From assembly GCF_025972045.1 (NCBI RefSeq), contig NZ_JAPDHX010000005.1, forward strand, positions 301,274 through 365,273: a stretch of DNA of 64,000 nucleotides, written 5' to 3'. Position numbers and translations under genes: made by a program. Below are positions 17,399 through 26,126 of the stretch, piece by piece. The notes beneath the pieces are model-generated. The model was given only the letters and a program-made list of their open reading frames with translations, was not told the origin of the DNA and ran no database searches. How positions within the stretch are numbered: the first letter of the stretch is position 1; each line of letters opens with the position of its first letter. Origin of the DNA: Micropruina sonneratiae (lineage in GTDB: Bacteria; Actinomycetota; Actinomycetes; Propionibacteriales; Propionibacteriaceae).

Positions 17399-19657
17399 CT
17401 AGTTCTCCAATGGGCGGTTGGTGGTGAGCATGTGCCGCATCCGGTCCTGGTTGGCGGGCAGCACGACCAGTTCCAGCGCGACCGCTATCTCACGGCGCAG
17501 CAGTTCCTGCTCGGTGACGGACTCGTCGCCGGTCAGCATGCCGGCCAACGCCCCGACGATGCGCCGGTCGGTCGCCGAGGCGTCCGCCCAGCCGGCGTCC
17601 AGCGCTTCGAGCCGAGGGTCGTGCAGGGGGTAGGACGCCGGCTCGGCGCGCCGCTCGGCGCCGACGAGCTCGAGCGCGACCGCCTTCGCCCGCTCGAGCA
17701 CCCGGGACGCGTTCATCACGATCTCGTCGGACGGCACCAGCAACCCCTCGGCTCGGGCGCCGAAGGCCGAGGTGCTGACCGCGCTGGTCGAGGCCAGCGC
17801 GAACGCCCGCGCGGCCGGGTCGGGGTGCCCGCGCAGGGTGGCCCGCACCACCGACCGGGTGACCCCGCCCCAGGCCGGGATCAGGCCGACCTTGCGTTCG
17901 GGGAAGCCCGCGTACAGTTCGGCAGCGGCGACGATGTGCTGCCCGGCCAGCATCAGTTCGCAGCCGCCGCCCAAGGCGAGCCCGTGCGCTGCGGCCACGA
18001 CCGGGAACGACGCGGCCCGCAGCCTGGCGAAGGCTTGCTGGCCGCGTTCGGTGAACCTGCGCAGTTCGTCGGCGTCGTTGCGTTCGACCAGGCCGGCGAA
18101 CACGTTCAGGTTGGCGCCGGCCGAGAACGCCCGCGGATGGTCGGTGCCGATCACCAGCGCGGCGAACCGTCCCGCCGCGCCCAGCTCCAGGGCCTGGTCG
18201 ACGAGGTCGAACAGGCCCGGCTCGCACACGTTCATCTTCGTCCTGAGGGTCAGGCACGCCACCTGATCGCCCAGGTCCACCAGGGCGGCGGACTCGTTCT
18301 CGGCCAGCACGCCGACCGCGTCCGCCACCCGCAGCGGCACCGCGGGCTCGTCGACGACGGTGCCGTCGCCGGCCAGCAGCTTGCCGGGCTGCGGCCGGAA
18401 CCCACCGGCGTCGGCGGCCTGCCGCAGCAGGGTGGGCACGGGGCGTGCGTCGGCCTCGAAGCGCTCGACCAGCCAGCCGGCGCCCACCTGGTCGGCCAGC
18501 TCGAACGGTCCGGCCTGCCAGGCGTACCCGAGCTTCATCGCGTCGTCGATCAGTCCGATGTGGTCGGCGATGGCGGGTGCGGTCAGGCAGCAGTAGTCGA
18601 CCAGTTCGCGCAGCACCGCCCACGTGTAGCGGCCACCGGCCGAGTCGGTCTCGCAGGCAGCCCTCAACCCCCGCGCGGCCAGTACCGGGTCGGCCGGGGT
18701 GCGCCGCGGCCGGTATTCGAAGGTGGCGGTGTCGATGACCTCGTCGACGGGCCCGTCGGCGGTCTTCTGCCGGCGGGTGAATCCGCCCGGACCACGGCGC
18801 CCGAGCAGCCCGCGGTCGAGCAGCCCGGTGAACGTGGGATCGGCGGTGATGTCGTAGCGGTGGTAGCCGTCGCCGGCCGGGAGCAGCTTCAGGAAACTGG
18901 TCCAGATCAGCGGCACCAGGTTGATCCCGACCAGGTCGAACAGGCCGAAGACGCCGGTGCGGGGCGTGCCGAAGGCCCGGGCCATCACCGCATCGGCGGT
19001 CTCGATGTCGACCTCGCCGCGAAGCGCTTCGGCGGCCGCCGCGGCCATCCAGAAGTTGCCGATCCGGTTGGCCAGGAAGCCGGGGGTGTCCCGGCAGCGC
19101 AGCACCGTCTTGCCCAGTTGGTGGTCCCCCGCCCGCTGCAGCCGCTCAGCCACGGATGGCTCGCTCGCCGCCCCGGCCACGAGTTCGAGCAGCGGCAACT
19201 GCCGCGGCGGGTTGAAGAAGTGGGTGATTGCGAAGTGCCGCACGAAGCCCTCGTCGCGGCCCTCGACGAGCTGCGCCAGCGGGATCGTGGACGTGTTCGA
19301 GCTGACGATCGTGTCCGGCCCGCGCTGCGCCTCGATGGTGGCGTACAGGGCGCGCTTCACCCCGAGATCCTCGAAGACCGCCTCGATCACCCAGTCGGCG
19401 CCGCGGTAGGCGTCCACGTCGTCGACGACGTTGCCGGGCCTCACCCGCTCGGCGAACACCGGCAGCATGAAGCCTCCGGCCTTGACCTGCCGCGCGATGG
19501 CTTCGCGCGCCAGTCGGGAACGGTCGTCGCCGGCGTCGTCGGGCACGACGTCCAGCAGCGTGACAGCCACGCCCGCATTGGCGAGGTGGGCGGCGATGCC
19601 CGACCCCATTGCCCCCGCCCCGACCACCACTGCCGTTCGGACGTCTGTGTGGTTCAT
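17399..19657 (-). CDS. fadN: 3-hydroxyacyl-CoA dehydrogenase / enoyl-CoA hydratase fusion (FadN type)
   Basis: This 752-residue bifunctional beta-oxidation enzyme has an N-terminal NAD-binding domain (VVVGAGAMGSGIAAHLANAG, residues 10-29) and two 3HCDH helical domains (about 195-400, including KTVLRCRDTPGFLANRIGNFW). The crotonase domain follows at about 430-620 (HPRAFSAGANLNVF and HGLALGGGCELMLAGQ, the oxyanion-hole segments). The order dehydrogenase-then-hydratase matches FadN and not E. coli FadB. The length is close to that family. ATG 19657 follows GGAGGTG. No thiolase or acyl-CoA dehydrogenase gene adjoins it. Confidence 0.9.
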   Translation of the reverse strand: MNHTDVRTAVVVGAGAMGSGIAAHLANAGVAVTLLDVVPDDAGDDRSRLAREAIARQVKAGGFMLPVFAERVRPGNVVDDVDAYRGADWVIEAVFEDLGVKRALYATIEAQRGPDTIVSSNTSTIPLAQLVEGRDEGFVRHFAITHFFNPPRQLPLLELVAGAASEPSVAERLQRAGDHQLGKTVLRCRDTPGFLANRIGNFWMAAAAAEALRGEVDIETADAVMARAFGTPRTGVFGLFDLVGINLVPLIWTSFLKLLPAGDGYHRYDITADPTFTGLLDRGLLGRRGPGGFTRRQKTADGPVDEVIDTATFEYRPRRTPADPVLAARGLRAACETDSAGGRYTWAVLRELVDYCCLTAPAIADHIGLIDDAMKLGYAWQAGPFELADQVGAGWLVERFEADARPVPTLLRQAADAGGFRPQPGKLLAGDGTVVDEPAVPLRVADAVGVLAENESAALVDLGDQVACLTLRTKMNVCEPGLFDLVDQALELGAAGRFAALVIGTDHPRAFSAGANLNVFAGLVERNDADELRRFTERGQQAFARLRAASFPVVAAAHGLALGGGCELMLAGQHIVAAAELYAGFPERKVGLIPAWGGVTRSVVRATLRGHPDPAARAFALASTSAVSTSAFGARAEGLLVPSDEIVMNASRVLERAKAVALELVGAERRAEPASYPLHDPRLEALDAGWADASATDRRIVGALAGMLTGDESVTEQELLRREIAVALELVVLPANQDRMRHMLTTNRPLEN

Positions 19658-19732
19658 CGACACCTCCGTTGGTCCTCCTCGGATCGTAGCGACCAGGATC
19701 GGCCTTCGGTCCGGACGTGATTGACTCGGGGC

Positions 19733-20686
19733 GTGCAGGTGAACCTGATACTGGGCTCCGGCGGCGCGCGGGGATTCGCGCACCTGGGCGTGATCGAAGA
19801 GCTGCGGGAACGCGGCCACGAGGTCGTCGGCGTCGCCGGCACCTCGATGGGCGCCCTGGTGGCCGGCGTCCTGGCGGCCGGCACGATCGACGAGTTCAGC
19901 GCGTACGTGCGCACCCTCACCAGGGCCGACTACATGCGCCTCACCGACCTCACCCTGGGCGCTCCGGGACTGGTCCGGCTGCAACGGGTGATCAAGGAGC
20001 TGCACCGGTTCGTCGGCGACGTCCGGATCGAGGACCTGCCCATCCCCTACACGGCCGTCGCGACCGACATCGATCAGGTTCGCGAAGTGTGGTTCCGCAG
20101 TGGCCCGTTGATCGCCGCCATCAGGGCGTCCATCGCGATACCCGCGGTGTTCACTCCGGTACGGATCGATGAGCGGCTGCTGGTGGACGGCGGCCTGCTC
20201 AACCCGCTGCCGATGGCCGCCGCCATGGAGATGCCCGGCTCGGTGAGCGTGGCGGTGTCGCTGTTCGCCCGGCCGCCGGGGCTGCACAACGGGGGCAGCC
20301 CCAGCCACGAGTCCTCCGACGCCGCCAGCGCCGACAACGGCGACATCGCCACCGACGCGAAGCAGCCGTCGTGGGGCGCCCGGATCGGCGAGACGCTCAG
20401 CGACAGCTGGGCCGGCCGACGCATCCACGAACTGCTCAGCCCGCCCGAGCCGGACAAGCCGTACGAGGACCTGCCGTCGGATGTGAACATCATGGACCTG
20501 CTGGGCCGCACCCTCGACGTGATGCAGGCGAGGATCGAGGTGGCCCGCACGGTGCTGGAGCCCCCGGACGTGCTGATCGGCGTACCCGTCGACACGTGTT
20601 CGGTGCTCGACTTCCAGCGCTGCGCCGAACTCATCGACCTCGGCCGCACGCTGGCCGCCGCAGAGTTCGACCGGATCGGCCTGTAG
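19733..20686 (+). CDS. Patatin-like phospholipase
   Basis: This 317-residue protein carries the patatin catalytic set: oxyanion loop GSGGARGFAH (residues about 7-16), nucleophile elbow GTSMG with Ser near 40, and the Asp of the dyad in LLVDGGLLNPLP near residue 160. Bacterial members hydrolyse acyl chains of lipids. A hydrophilic insert of about 55 residues (GGSPSHESSDAASADNGD...) interrupts the C-terminal half. No signal peptide is seen. GTG 19733 is the likeliest start, with a TTG at 19721 as an alternative. The gene is divergent from fadN with 75 bp between. Confidence 0.88.
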   Translation: MQVNLILGSGGARGFAHLGVIEELRERGHEVVGVAGTSMGALVAGVLAAGTIDEFSAYVRTLTRADYMRLTDLTLGAPGLVRLQRVIKELHRFVGDVRIEDLPIPYTAVATDIDQVREVWFRSGPLIAAIRASIAIPAVFTPVRIDERLLVDGGLLNPLPMAAAMEMPGSVSVAVSLFARPPGLHNGGSPSHESSDAASADNGDIATDAKQPSWGARIGETLSDSWAGRRIHELLSPPEPDKPYEDLPSDVNIMDLLGRTLDVMQARIEVARTVLEPPDVLIGVPVDTCSVLDFQRCAELIDLGRTLAAAEFDRIGL

Positions 20687-20769
20687 CCGGCCGGACGTCT
20701 CCGCCGATTCGCTCGAAACCGTCGGGCCGATCGGCAAGGATGGCAGGGACGCCGAAGGGAGAAACCAGC

Positions 20770-21195
20770 ATGACCGTGAGGAAGAACAAGGACTACGGCA
20801 AGGAGCCGTACGTCGTCGACATCGAGAAGCGGACGCTCGCCAACGAGAACTTCCGCACCACGGTGTGGACGGGCGCACACCTGCAGCTCACCCTGATGAC
20901 GATTCCGGTGGGCGGCGACATCGGGCTCGAGGTGCATCCCGAGAACGACCAGTTCCTGCGCCTGGAGCAGGGCAAGGGGCTGGTCGAGATGGGCCCCAAG
21001 AAGTCAGACCTGAGCTTCCGTGAAGAGGTCGAGGACGACTGGGCCGTCCTGGTGCCCGCCGGCACCTGGCACAACATCACCAACATCGGCGACGAGCCGA
21101 TGAAGGTGTACGCGCTGTACGGGCCCGCCGACCACGAGCCGGGCACGGTGCATCCGACCCAGCACGACGCCGAGACCGACCCCGCCGAGGACTGA
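20770..21195 (+). CDS. Cupin-domain protein
   Basis: This 141-residue single-domain cupin has motif 1 (LEVHPENDQFLRLEQGKGLV) and motif 2 (VLVPAGTWHNITNIGDEPMKVYALY), each supplying metal-ligand histidines and a glutamate-position residue. It resembles small beta-barrel cupins of unknown substrate. The ATG at 20770 follows GAAGGGAGAAACC. The acidic tail (QHDAETDPAED) is disordered. Confidence 0.88.
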   Translation: MTVRKNKDYGKEPYVVDIEKRTLANENFRTTVWTGAHLQLTLMTIPVGGDIGLEVHPENDQFLRLEQGKGLVEMGPKKSDLSFREEVEDDWAVLVPAGTWHNITNIGDEPMKVYALYGPADHEPGTVHPTQHDAETDPAED

Positions 21196-21456
21196 GGCGG
21201 CCAGCGCGCCCAGCATCGCCGCGCCAACCAGGGCGGCGTCGGACAGACCCAGGGCCCACCCGCGAGGGCGTGCGAGGCGATCAGCCGGCGTGCGACGGCT
21301 GGTGGGTGCTGCGAGGCTGTCATGGCGGTGCCTTCCGATCCGCCACAAGCGGGGTGGGGGCGTCCGGCAGATACCGGAATGAATCGGGGCCCGGTGTCCT
21401 TATCCGGGGTGGGTGTCCGTCGACGGCCACCAGCACCGTTCCCGAAGGAGCTCCAG

Positions 21457-22092
21457 ATGCGCATTGCAGTCATCGGCGGCACCGGCTACGCCGGCGCCCA
21501 CATCGTCAACGAGGCCCTGGCCCGCGGCCACGAGGTCACCTCGGTGGCCCGCTCGGCACCCGCCGAACCCATCGAGGGCCTACGGCAGGTTCGGGCGTCG
21601 GTGCTGGACACCACGGCGGTGGCCGAGGCGGTGCGGGGAAGTGATGCCGTCGTGTTCTCGGTGCCCGGCCGGGGCGAGATGAGCGGCAAGGTGCGGCCCG
21701 CGGTGAGCGAGTTGCTCGCGGCGCTGGACCCCGGCGTCCGGCTCGGTGTGATCGGCGGTGCGGGCGGCAGCCTGGTGGCGCCGGGCGGCCCGCGGCTGAT
21801 CGACGGCGACTTCCCGGAACAGGCCCGGGCCGAGGCCGAGGAGGCCATCGGTGTGCTGGAGGACCTGCAGGCCGACACCACCGGTCGGGACTGGTTCTAC
21901 GTCCATCCGGCCGCCGGCTTCGGCGCCTGGGTTCCCGGCGAGCGGACGGGCCACTACCGCGTCGGCGGCGACGTGCTGGTCAGCGACGCCGACGGCAACT
22001 CGTTCATCTCGGGCGCCGACCTGGCCGTCGCCGTGCTGGACGAGCTCGAGCGGCCCGTGCACCAACGCGAGCGGTTCACCGTGGGCTACTGA
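21457..22092 (+). CDS. NAD(P)-binding Rossmann-fold protein (atypical SDR, YwnB-like)
   Basis: This 211-residue protein has the glycine-rich motif GGTGYAGAHI (residues 7-16) and the NAD(P)H-binding family pattern of atypical short-chain dehydrogenases (GSDAVVFSVPGRG, then GVIGGAGGSLV). The catalytic YxxxK is not evident, which is normal for this subgroup. The substrate is unknown. ATG 21457 follows GAAGGAG at good spacing. The 261-bp gap upstream (21196-21456) shows no convincing gene. Confidence 0.85.
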   Translation: MRIAVIGGTGYAGAHIVNEALARGHEVTSVARSAPAEPIEGLRQVRASVLDTTAVAEAVRGSDAVVFSVPGRGEMSGKVRPAVSELLAALDPGVRLGVIGGAGGSLVAPGGPRLIDGDFPEQARAEAEEAIGVLEDLQADTTGRDWFYVHPAAGFGAWVPGERTGHYRVGGDVLVSDADGNSFISGADLAVAVLDELERPVHQRERFTVGY

Positions 22093-22103
22093 GTCACTGA
22101 CGC

Positions 22104-22892
22104 TCAGGGCCAGGGGTTGGCGGTGCAGCCGTCCAGATCGACACTCTGCTGCATCATCACCGGCGCCTTCTTGCCCGCGCCGCCGCAGTCCCGCTGCTTC
22201 TCGCCCAACAGTTGCCCCACGGCGTGGTTCACCAGGTAGGTGCGGTAGTCGGCCAGGCTCGCGTAGGTGGACGCCCCGGCCTTCCAGCGCTCGGCGTTGA
22301 GGACGACGGCGTCCTGGGTGGCGCAGCTGTAGGCCGCGTCGGCGTCCGACCCGCACAGCTGTGCGGCGGTGCCGGTGCTGGCCAGGTACAGCGTGATGTC
22401 GGCCTTGGACTTCGGCACCAGGGCGAAGCGCACGTCGCCGTCGCCGGTCCAGCTGCGCGGGTCGTTGAGTACCTCGGCGACGGCGCCGGCGGCGGTGTCG
22501 GGCTTGACCTTGGCGGTGGTTTCGACCGCGATCGCGTAGCGGTACAGGGTGCCTTCCGAACCGGCGGCGTCCGCCGTGGAGGTCGACCAGGTGTATCTGC
22601 CCGAGGACTTCATCGTGCTGGTCGGTGTCGTGGTCGGCTGTTCGGTGGCGGTGCCGGTCGCGGTCGCGGTGCCGGACGGCGTCCCGGTCTGCGTCGCAGT
22701 CGTAGTGGGGGTCGCGGACGCAGTGAACCGGGTGCCGGTCGGGGCGGGGACGGCGATCGTCGGCTCACCGGCCCGCTCAACGGGCGCGGACAGCGCGCGC
22801 ACGCCGACCACCAGCCCGATCAGGGCGGCGACGCACGCCGCGATCAGTCCGATCCGCCCCCAGTTCGGCTGTCTGGTCTCGCGTCGATCCAC
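22104..22892 (-). CDS. DUF3152 protein with degenerate zinc-protease motif
   Basis: This 262-residue protein has one N-terminal transmembrane anchor (residues 13-34), a Thr-rich linker (TPTTTATQTGTPSGTATATG) and an extracytoplasmic DUF3152 domain. The family end signature APVMMQQSVDLDGCTANPWP is clear. Usual members carry NHEVGH..G..H, a zincin-like site. Here the same place reads NHAVGQLLGEKQRDC, so the Glu and two His ligands are replaced. The protein is therefore probably not a functional metalloprotease. The GTG start follows TAGGGT by 6 nt. Confidence 0.85.
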   Translation of the reverse strand: MDRRETRQPNWGRIGLIAACVAALIGLVVGVRALSAPVERAGEPTIAVPAPTGTRFTASATPTTTATQTGTPSGTATATGTATEQPTTTPTSTMKSSGRYTWSTSTADAAGSEGTLYRYAIAVETTAKVKPDTAAGAVAEVLNDPRSWTGDGDVRFALVPKSKADITLYLASTGTAAQLCGSDADAAYSCATQDAVVLNAERWKAGASTYASLADYRTYLVNHAVGQLLGEKQRDCGGAGKKAPVMMQQSVDLDGCTANPWP

Positions 22893-22898
22893 CGGTTC

Positions 22899-22904
22899 AC
22901 CCTA
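22899..22904 (-). promoter_or_regulatory. -10-like box of a leaderless transcript
   Basis: TAGGGT on the minus strand lies 6 nt before the GTG at 22892 of the DUF3152 gene. No ribosome-binding site is present. Confidence 0.5.
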
Positions 22905-22956
22905 GGCGAGCGGGCCGGACGCCCCGGGTTACGACCCGCTGCCGGCCGGATCGCGA

Positions 22957-24177
22957 TCAGGATCTGCGCTGAGGCGGTGTGCCGGCCCGCTCGGTGCGCA
23001 GCAGCACCAGCCCGGCGACCGCTGAGACCGTGGCCCCAGTCGTGGCGATCCAGGCCGCGACGTGCGGGTCGAACGCCTCGATGAGCTGCCCGGCGACCGC
23101 CGCACCGGCCGCGACCCCGACCACCAGGGCGGTGGACAGCACGGTCATCACGGTGCCCGTCCGCTCCGGTGGCGTGATGCGTTCGGCCGCGGCGAACGAC
23201 GACACCAGCATCGGGCCCACCATCACGCCGACCAGCAGGCACGCCGCCGCCATGCTCGGGGCGTCCCAGGCCAGCGTCAGCAGCGGCGCCACGAGCACAC
23301 ACGCCAGGCCGAACCAGGCGATCCGCGCCCCGGCCCCGAGCCGCCGCGGCAGTCGGTTGCTGAGCAGGCCCATGCCGGCGCTGCCCAGCGCCATCGCGCC
23401 GTACACCGCGCCCGCGACGGCCTCCTGATCCTGCAGGGTGAAGAACGCCGCGACGCTGGTCTGCGAACCGCCGAAGATCAGCCCGACGCCGCCGGCGGCC
23501 AGCGCCAGCCAGGCCAGCGCCGCCAGGTCGACCCGGTCGGGGGCCTCGGCGTGCCGCTGCCTGCCGTGGCCGGCCGGCGGCAGCGCAGTGCGGTGCCGCG
23601 CGAAGCCGACTTGACCGACCCAGGCCAGCACCAGCGTGGCCAGCAGCGGAGCCTGGGGCGAGACCGCTGCGAGCACGGTGGCCAGCACCGGCCCGAGCAC
23701 GAACGACACCTCGTCGACGGCCCCCTCCCACGCCATCGCGGAGGCGGTGAACGTCGTCCGGTCCGGACGCGTCGCCGCGGCCTGCGACCAGCGGGCCCGG
23801 GCCATCGCACCCAGCTGCGGGTTCGCGAAGCCGGTCAGCGCGGCGCAGGCCAACGGGACGGCCAGGGCGGCGCCGGGCCGGCAGGTCAGCATGAATCCGA
23901 TCAGTGCGCAGGTCTGGACGACGGTGGCCGCCACACCGACCAGCCGGTGCCCGAACCGGTCGGACAGGTGACCGACGAGCACCGCGCCGAAGGCGCCGCC
24001 CAGGCTGAGCGCAGCGGCCACCAGGCCGGCCAGTGCGAAGGAGCCGAGCTGGTGGTGTGCGTACAGCAGCAGCGACAACGGCAGCACGCCGGTCGGCAGC
24101 CGGCCCAGGAAGCCCAGCACGACGAACGACGTGCCCTGGGTGCGCAACAGCGCCCGGTAGGGCAGATGCTGCGCCAT
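22957..24177 (-). CDS. Major facilitator superfamily transporter
   Basis: This 406-residue protein has twelve predicted helices. The motif-A loop is GHLSDRFGHRLVG after helix 2. It resembles drug-efflux-like MFS proteins of actinobacteria, with the substrate unknown. The ATG at 24177 follows AGGAGAACGAC. It lies downstream of the rplI terminator and is probably an independent unit. Confidence 0.85.
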   Translation of the reverse strand: MAQHLPYRALLRTQGTSFVVLGFLGRLPTGVLPLSLLLYAHHQLGSFALAGLVAAALSLGGAFGAVLVGHLSDRFGHRLVGVAATVVQTCALIGFMLTCRPGAALAVPLACAALTGFANPQLGAMARARWSQAAATRPDRTTFTASAMAWEGAVDEVSFVLGPVLATVLAAVSPQAPLLATLVLAWVGQVGFARHRTALPPAGHGRQRHAEAPDRVDLAALAWLALAAGGVGLIFGGSQTSVAAFFTLQDQEAVAGAVYGAMALGSAGMGLLSNRLPRRLGAGARIAWFGLACVLVAPLLTLAWDAPSMAAACLLVGVMVGPMLVSSFAAAERITPPERTGTVMTVLSTALVVGVAAGAAVAGQLIEAFDPHVAAWIATTGATVSAVAGLVLLRTERAGTPPQRRS

Positions 24178-24240
24178 GTCGTTCTCCTGCTGGGGTTACT
24201 CGATGCGGCCCCGGCGGTTGGGGCGGGTCCGCACAAACGA

Positions 24241-24270
24241 CGGCGAGGCGGGGAATTCCCCGCCTCGCCG
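24241..24270 (-). terminator. Terminator of the rpsF-ssb-rpsR-rplI operon
   Basis: A perfect 13-bp inverted repeat (CGGCGAGGCGGGG / CCCCGCCTCGCCG) around AATT lies 15 bp after the rplI stop on the minus strand. Confidence 0.85.
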
Positions 24271-24284
24271 TGGTGGTGCCTGGA

Positions 24285-24731
24285 TCAGGCGGCGACGACG
24301 CTCACGTTGATGTGGGCGGTCACGCCGCTTGTCAGCTTGAGGCCGACGGTGTGCGTACCGACGGTCTTGATCGGCTTGGCGATCTCGACGGCGCGCTTGT
24401 CGACGGCCGGGCCGCCTGCCTTCTTCACGGCCAGCACGATGTCGGCCGGGGTGACGGCGCCGAAGAGCCTGCCGCTGTCGCCCGCGTTGGCCGGCAGCGA
24501 GACGGCCAGCGCCTCGAGCTGGGTGCGGATCTCCTTGGCATGCTCGACGTTGCGGATCTCACGGGCGTCGCGCGCCCGCTTGATGCCGTCGATCTGCTTC
24601 TCGGCACCCTTGGTCCACTTGATCGCGAAACCGCGGGGCAGCAGGTAATTGCGGCCGTAACCGTCCTTGACCTCGACGATCTCGCCGGGGATGCCGAGGT
24701 GGTCGACCGGTGCAGTCAGGATGAGCTTCAT
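24285..24731 (-). CDS. rplI: 50S ribosomal protein L9
   Basis: This 148-residue protein of the large subunit starts MKLILTAPVDHLGIPGEIVE, followed by the conserved VKDGYGRNYLLPRGFA rRNA-binding signature. The long connecting helix and the C-terminal domain (SGRLFGAVTPADI...) follow. The length is normal. It is the last gene of the rpsF-ssb-rpsR-rplI operon, 17 bp after rpsR. The usual next gene, dnaB, is not here. Confidence 0.97.
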   Translation of the reverse strand: MKLILTAPVDHLGIPGEIVEVKDGYGRNYLLPRGFAIKWTKGAEKQIDGIKRARDAREIRNVEHAKEIRTQLEALAVSLPANAGDSGRLFGAVTPADIVLAVKKAGGPAVDKRAVEIAKPIKTVGTHTVGLKLTSGVTAHINVSVVAA

Positions 24732-24748
24732 GCGTGGGTCCTTCCTTC

Positions 24749-24988
24749 TCAGCGGGCGGTGGACGCGTACGGCAGCAGGGCCAGCTCGCGCGCGTTCTTG
24801 ACGGCGATGGCGACCTTGCGCTGCTCCTGGACGGACAGGCCGGTCACCCGGCGGGCACGGATCTTGCCGCGCTCGGAGATGAACTTCCGCAGGGTCGCGG
24901 TGTCCTTGTAGTCGATGTGGCCGATCCGCACGGACTTGGCCGGCGCGATCTTCTTCTTGTTCACAGGCTTGCGCTGCGATGAGGCCAT
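24749..24988 (-). CDS. rpsR: 30S ribosomal protein S18
   Basis: This 79-residue protein has the S18 core [28 protein letters not shown] and binds S6 and 16S rRNA. It lacks the Cys-Pro-x-Cys zinc cluster, so it is the zinc-independent (C-minus) form. It lies between ssb and rplI on the minus strand. Confidence 0.97.
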   Translation of the reverse strand: MASSQRKPVNKKKIAPAKSVRIGHIDYKDTATLRKFISERGKIRARRVTGLSVQEQRKVAIAVKNARELALLPYASTAR

Positions 24989-25084
24989 TGTGGTGCTCTC
25001 CTTCTGAGTGAGCCCGGCCGGAGCCGGAATGACATGGGTGAGTGAGTGGGTGAGTCGCCGGAACCGACGATCAGCCGCGGCCGA

Positions 25085-25603
25085 TCAGAACGGAGGCTCC
25101 TCGCTCTGGGCCTGCGCCCAGGGGTCGTTGCCGGCCGACCGGTTGCTGTTGCCGCCCCCGGCGTTGCCGCCGCCCGACGACCAGGCGTCCGAACCGCCGG
25201 AGTTGCCGCCGCCACCGGAGTAGTTGCCGCCACCTCCGCCGGAGTTTCGGGAGACCTTGGCCGAGGCGTACCGCAGCGAGGGGCCGACCTCGTCGACGTC
25301 GATCTCGAACACGGTGCGACGCTCGCCCTCACGGGTCTCGTAGGTGCGCGACTTCAGCCGGCCCTGGACGACGACCCGCATGCCCTTGGTCAGCGACTCG
25401 GCGACGTTCTCGGCCGCCTGCCGCCACACCGAACAGTTGAGGAACATGGCGTCCCCGTCCTTCCACTCCTGCGTCTGACGGTCGAACGTCCGCGGGGTGG
25501 AGGCGACGGTGAAATTGGCCACGGCCGCCCCGGACGGGGTGAAGCGCAGCTCGGGATCAGCCGTCAGGTTGCCGACGACGGTGATTTGGGTTTCGCCTGC
25601 CAT
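25085..25603 (-). CDS. ssb: Single-stranded DNA-binding protein
   Basis: This 172-residue protein has an OB-fold (residues 1-110: [28 protein letters not shown]...), a Gly/Asn/Ser-rich disordered linker and the C-terminal partner-binding tip SEEPPF. It coats ssDNA in replication and repair as a tetramer. It sits in the canonical rpsF-ssb-rpsR order. Confidence 0.97.
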   Translation of the reverse strand: MAGETQITVVGNLTADPELRFTPSGAAVANFTVASTPRTFDRQTQEWKDGDAMFLNCSVWRQAAENVAESLTKGMRVVVQGRLKSRTYETREGERRTVFEIDVDEVGPSLRYASAKVSRNSGGGGGNYSGGGGNSGGSDAWSSGGGNAGGGNSNRSAGNDPWAQAQSEEPPF

Positions 25604-25669
25604 GAGTGTGTTCTTTCGATCGGGTGAGTGTGTCGATCAGAGCCTGCCGGCCGGGGCCGACAGAAACGC

Positions 25670-25960
25670 CTAGCGGGTGTCGGGCCGGATGACCTTGGTC
25701 CGCATGATCTGCTCGTTCAGGGTGAACTGGCGGTCCAGCTCCTTCACGACAGCGGGCTCAGCGGTCAGGTTGATGACGGCGTAGATGCCTTCGGACTTCT
25801 TCCGGATGTCGTAGGCGAGCCGGCGACGTCCCCAGATGTCCAGGTTGTCGACGGTTCCACCGGACTTCGTGAAAGCCGCCAGCGGCTTTTCCAGGACGCC
25901 GTTCACCTGACGGTCGTCCACGTCGGGATCGATGATCACCATGACTTCGTACTGACGCAT
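25670..25960 (-). CDS. rpsF: 30S ribosomal protein S6
   Basis: This 96-residue protein starts [20 protein letters not shown] and includes the family segment [22 protein letters not shown], and it pairs with S18 on the platform of the small subunit. ATG 25960 is preceded by a strong AGAGGAGGTGGAG site, so longer upstream in-frame starts are rejected. The 132-bp leader up to 26092 may hold the operon promoter. No S6:S18 autoregulatory leader could be confirmed by eye. Confidence 0.96.
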   Translation of the reverse strand: MRQYEVMVIIDPDVDDRQVNGVLEKPLAAFTKSGGTVDNLDIWGRRRLAYDIRKKSEGIYAVINLTAEPAVVKELDRQFTLNEQIMRTKVIRPDTR

Positions 25961-26092
25961 ACGCGAACTCCACCTCCTCTGGTCTCGAGCGGCCATGAGC
26001 ATTTCCCATGGCAGGAGGGCGTGATGCAGTTGGTGCCAGGAGGCACCAACGGTCAACATTAGCCGTCCGTACCCCGCCGCCGCCAATCGGGT

Positions 26093-26126
26093 GGCCTGAA
26101 ATGGGGACAGTCCCCATTTTCAGGTC
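26093..26126. repeat. REP-like palindrome, copy 1
   Basis: GGCCTGAAATGGGGACAGTC followed by CCCATTTTCAGGTC forms a long imperfect palindrome. It contains the TGA stop of the VanY-type gene (26120-26122). Two related copies lie at 45066 and 45153. Confidence 0.8.

Noticed and set aside
17432..19720. 762-codon plus-strand frame opposite fadN
   Set aside because: It is the antisense of a clear 3-hydroxyacyl-CoA dehydrogenase/hydratase gene, and its composition is typical of high-GC shadow frames.
25961..26092. S6:S18-binding autoregulatory leader before rpsF
   Set aside because: The region could not be folded by eye into the known leader with its conserved CCG bulge; a covariance-model search would be required.
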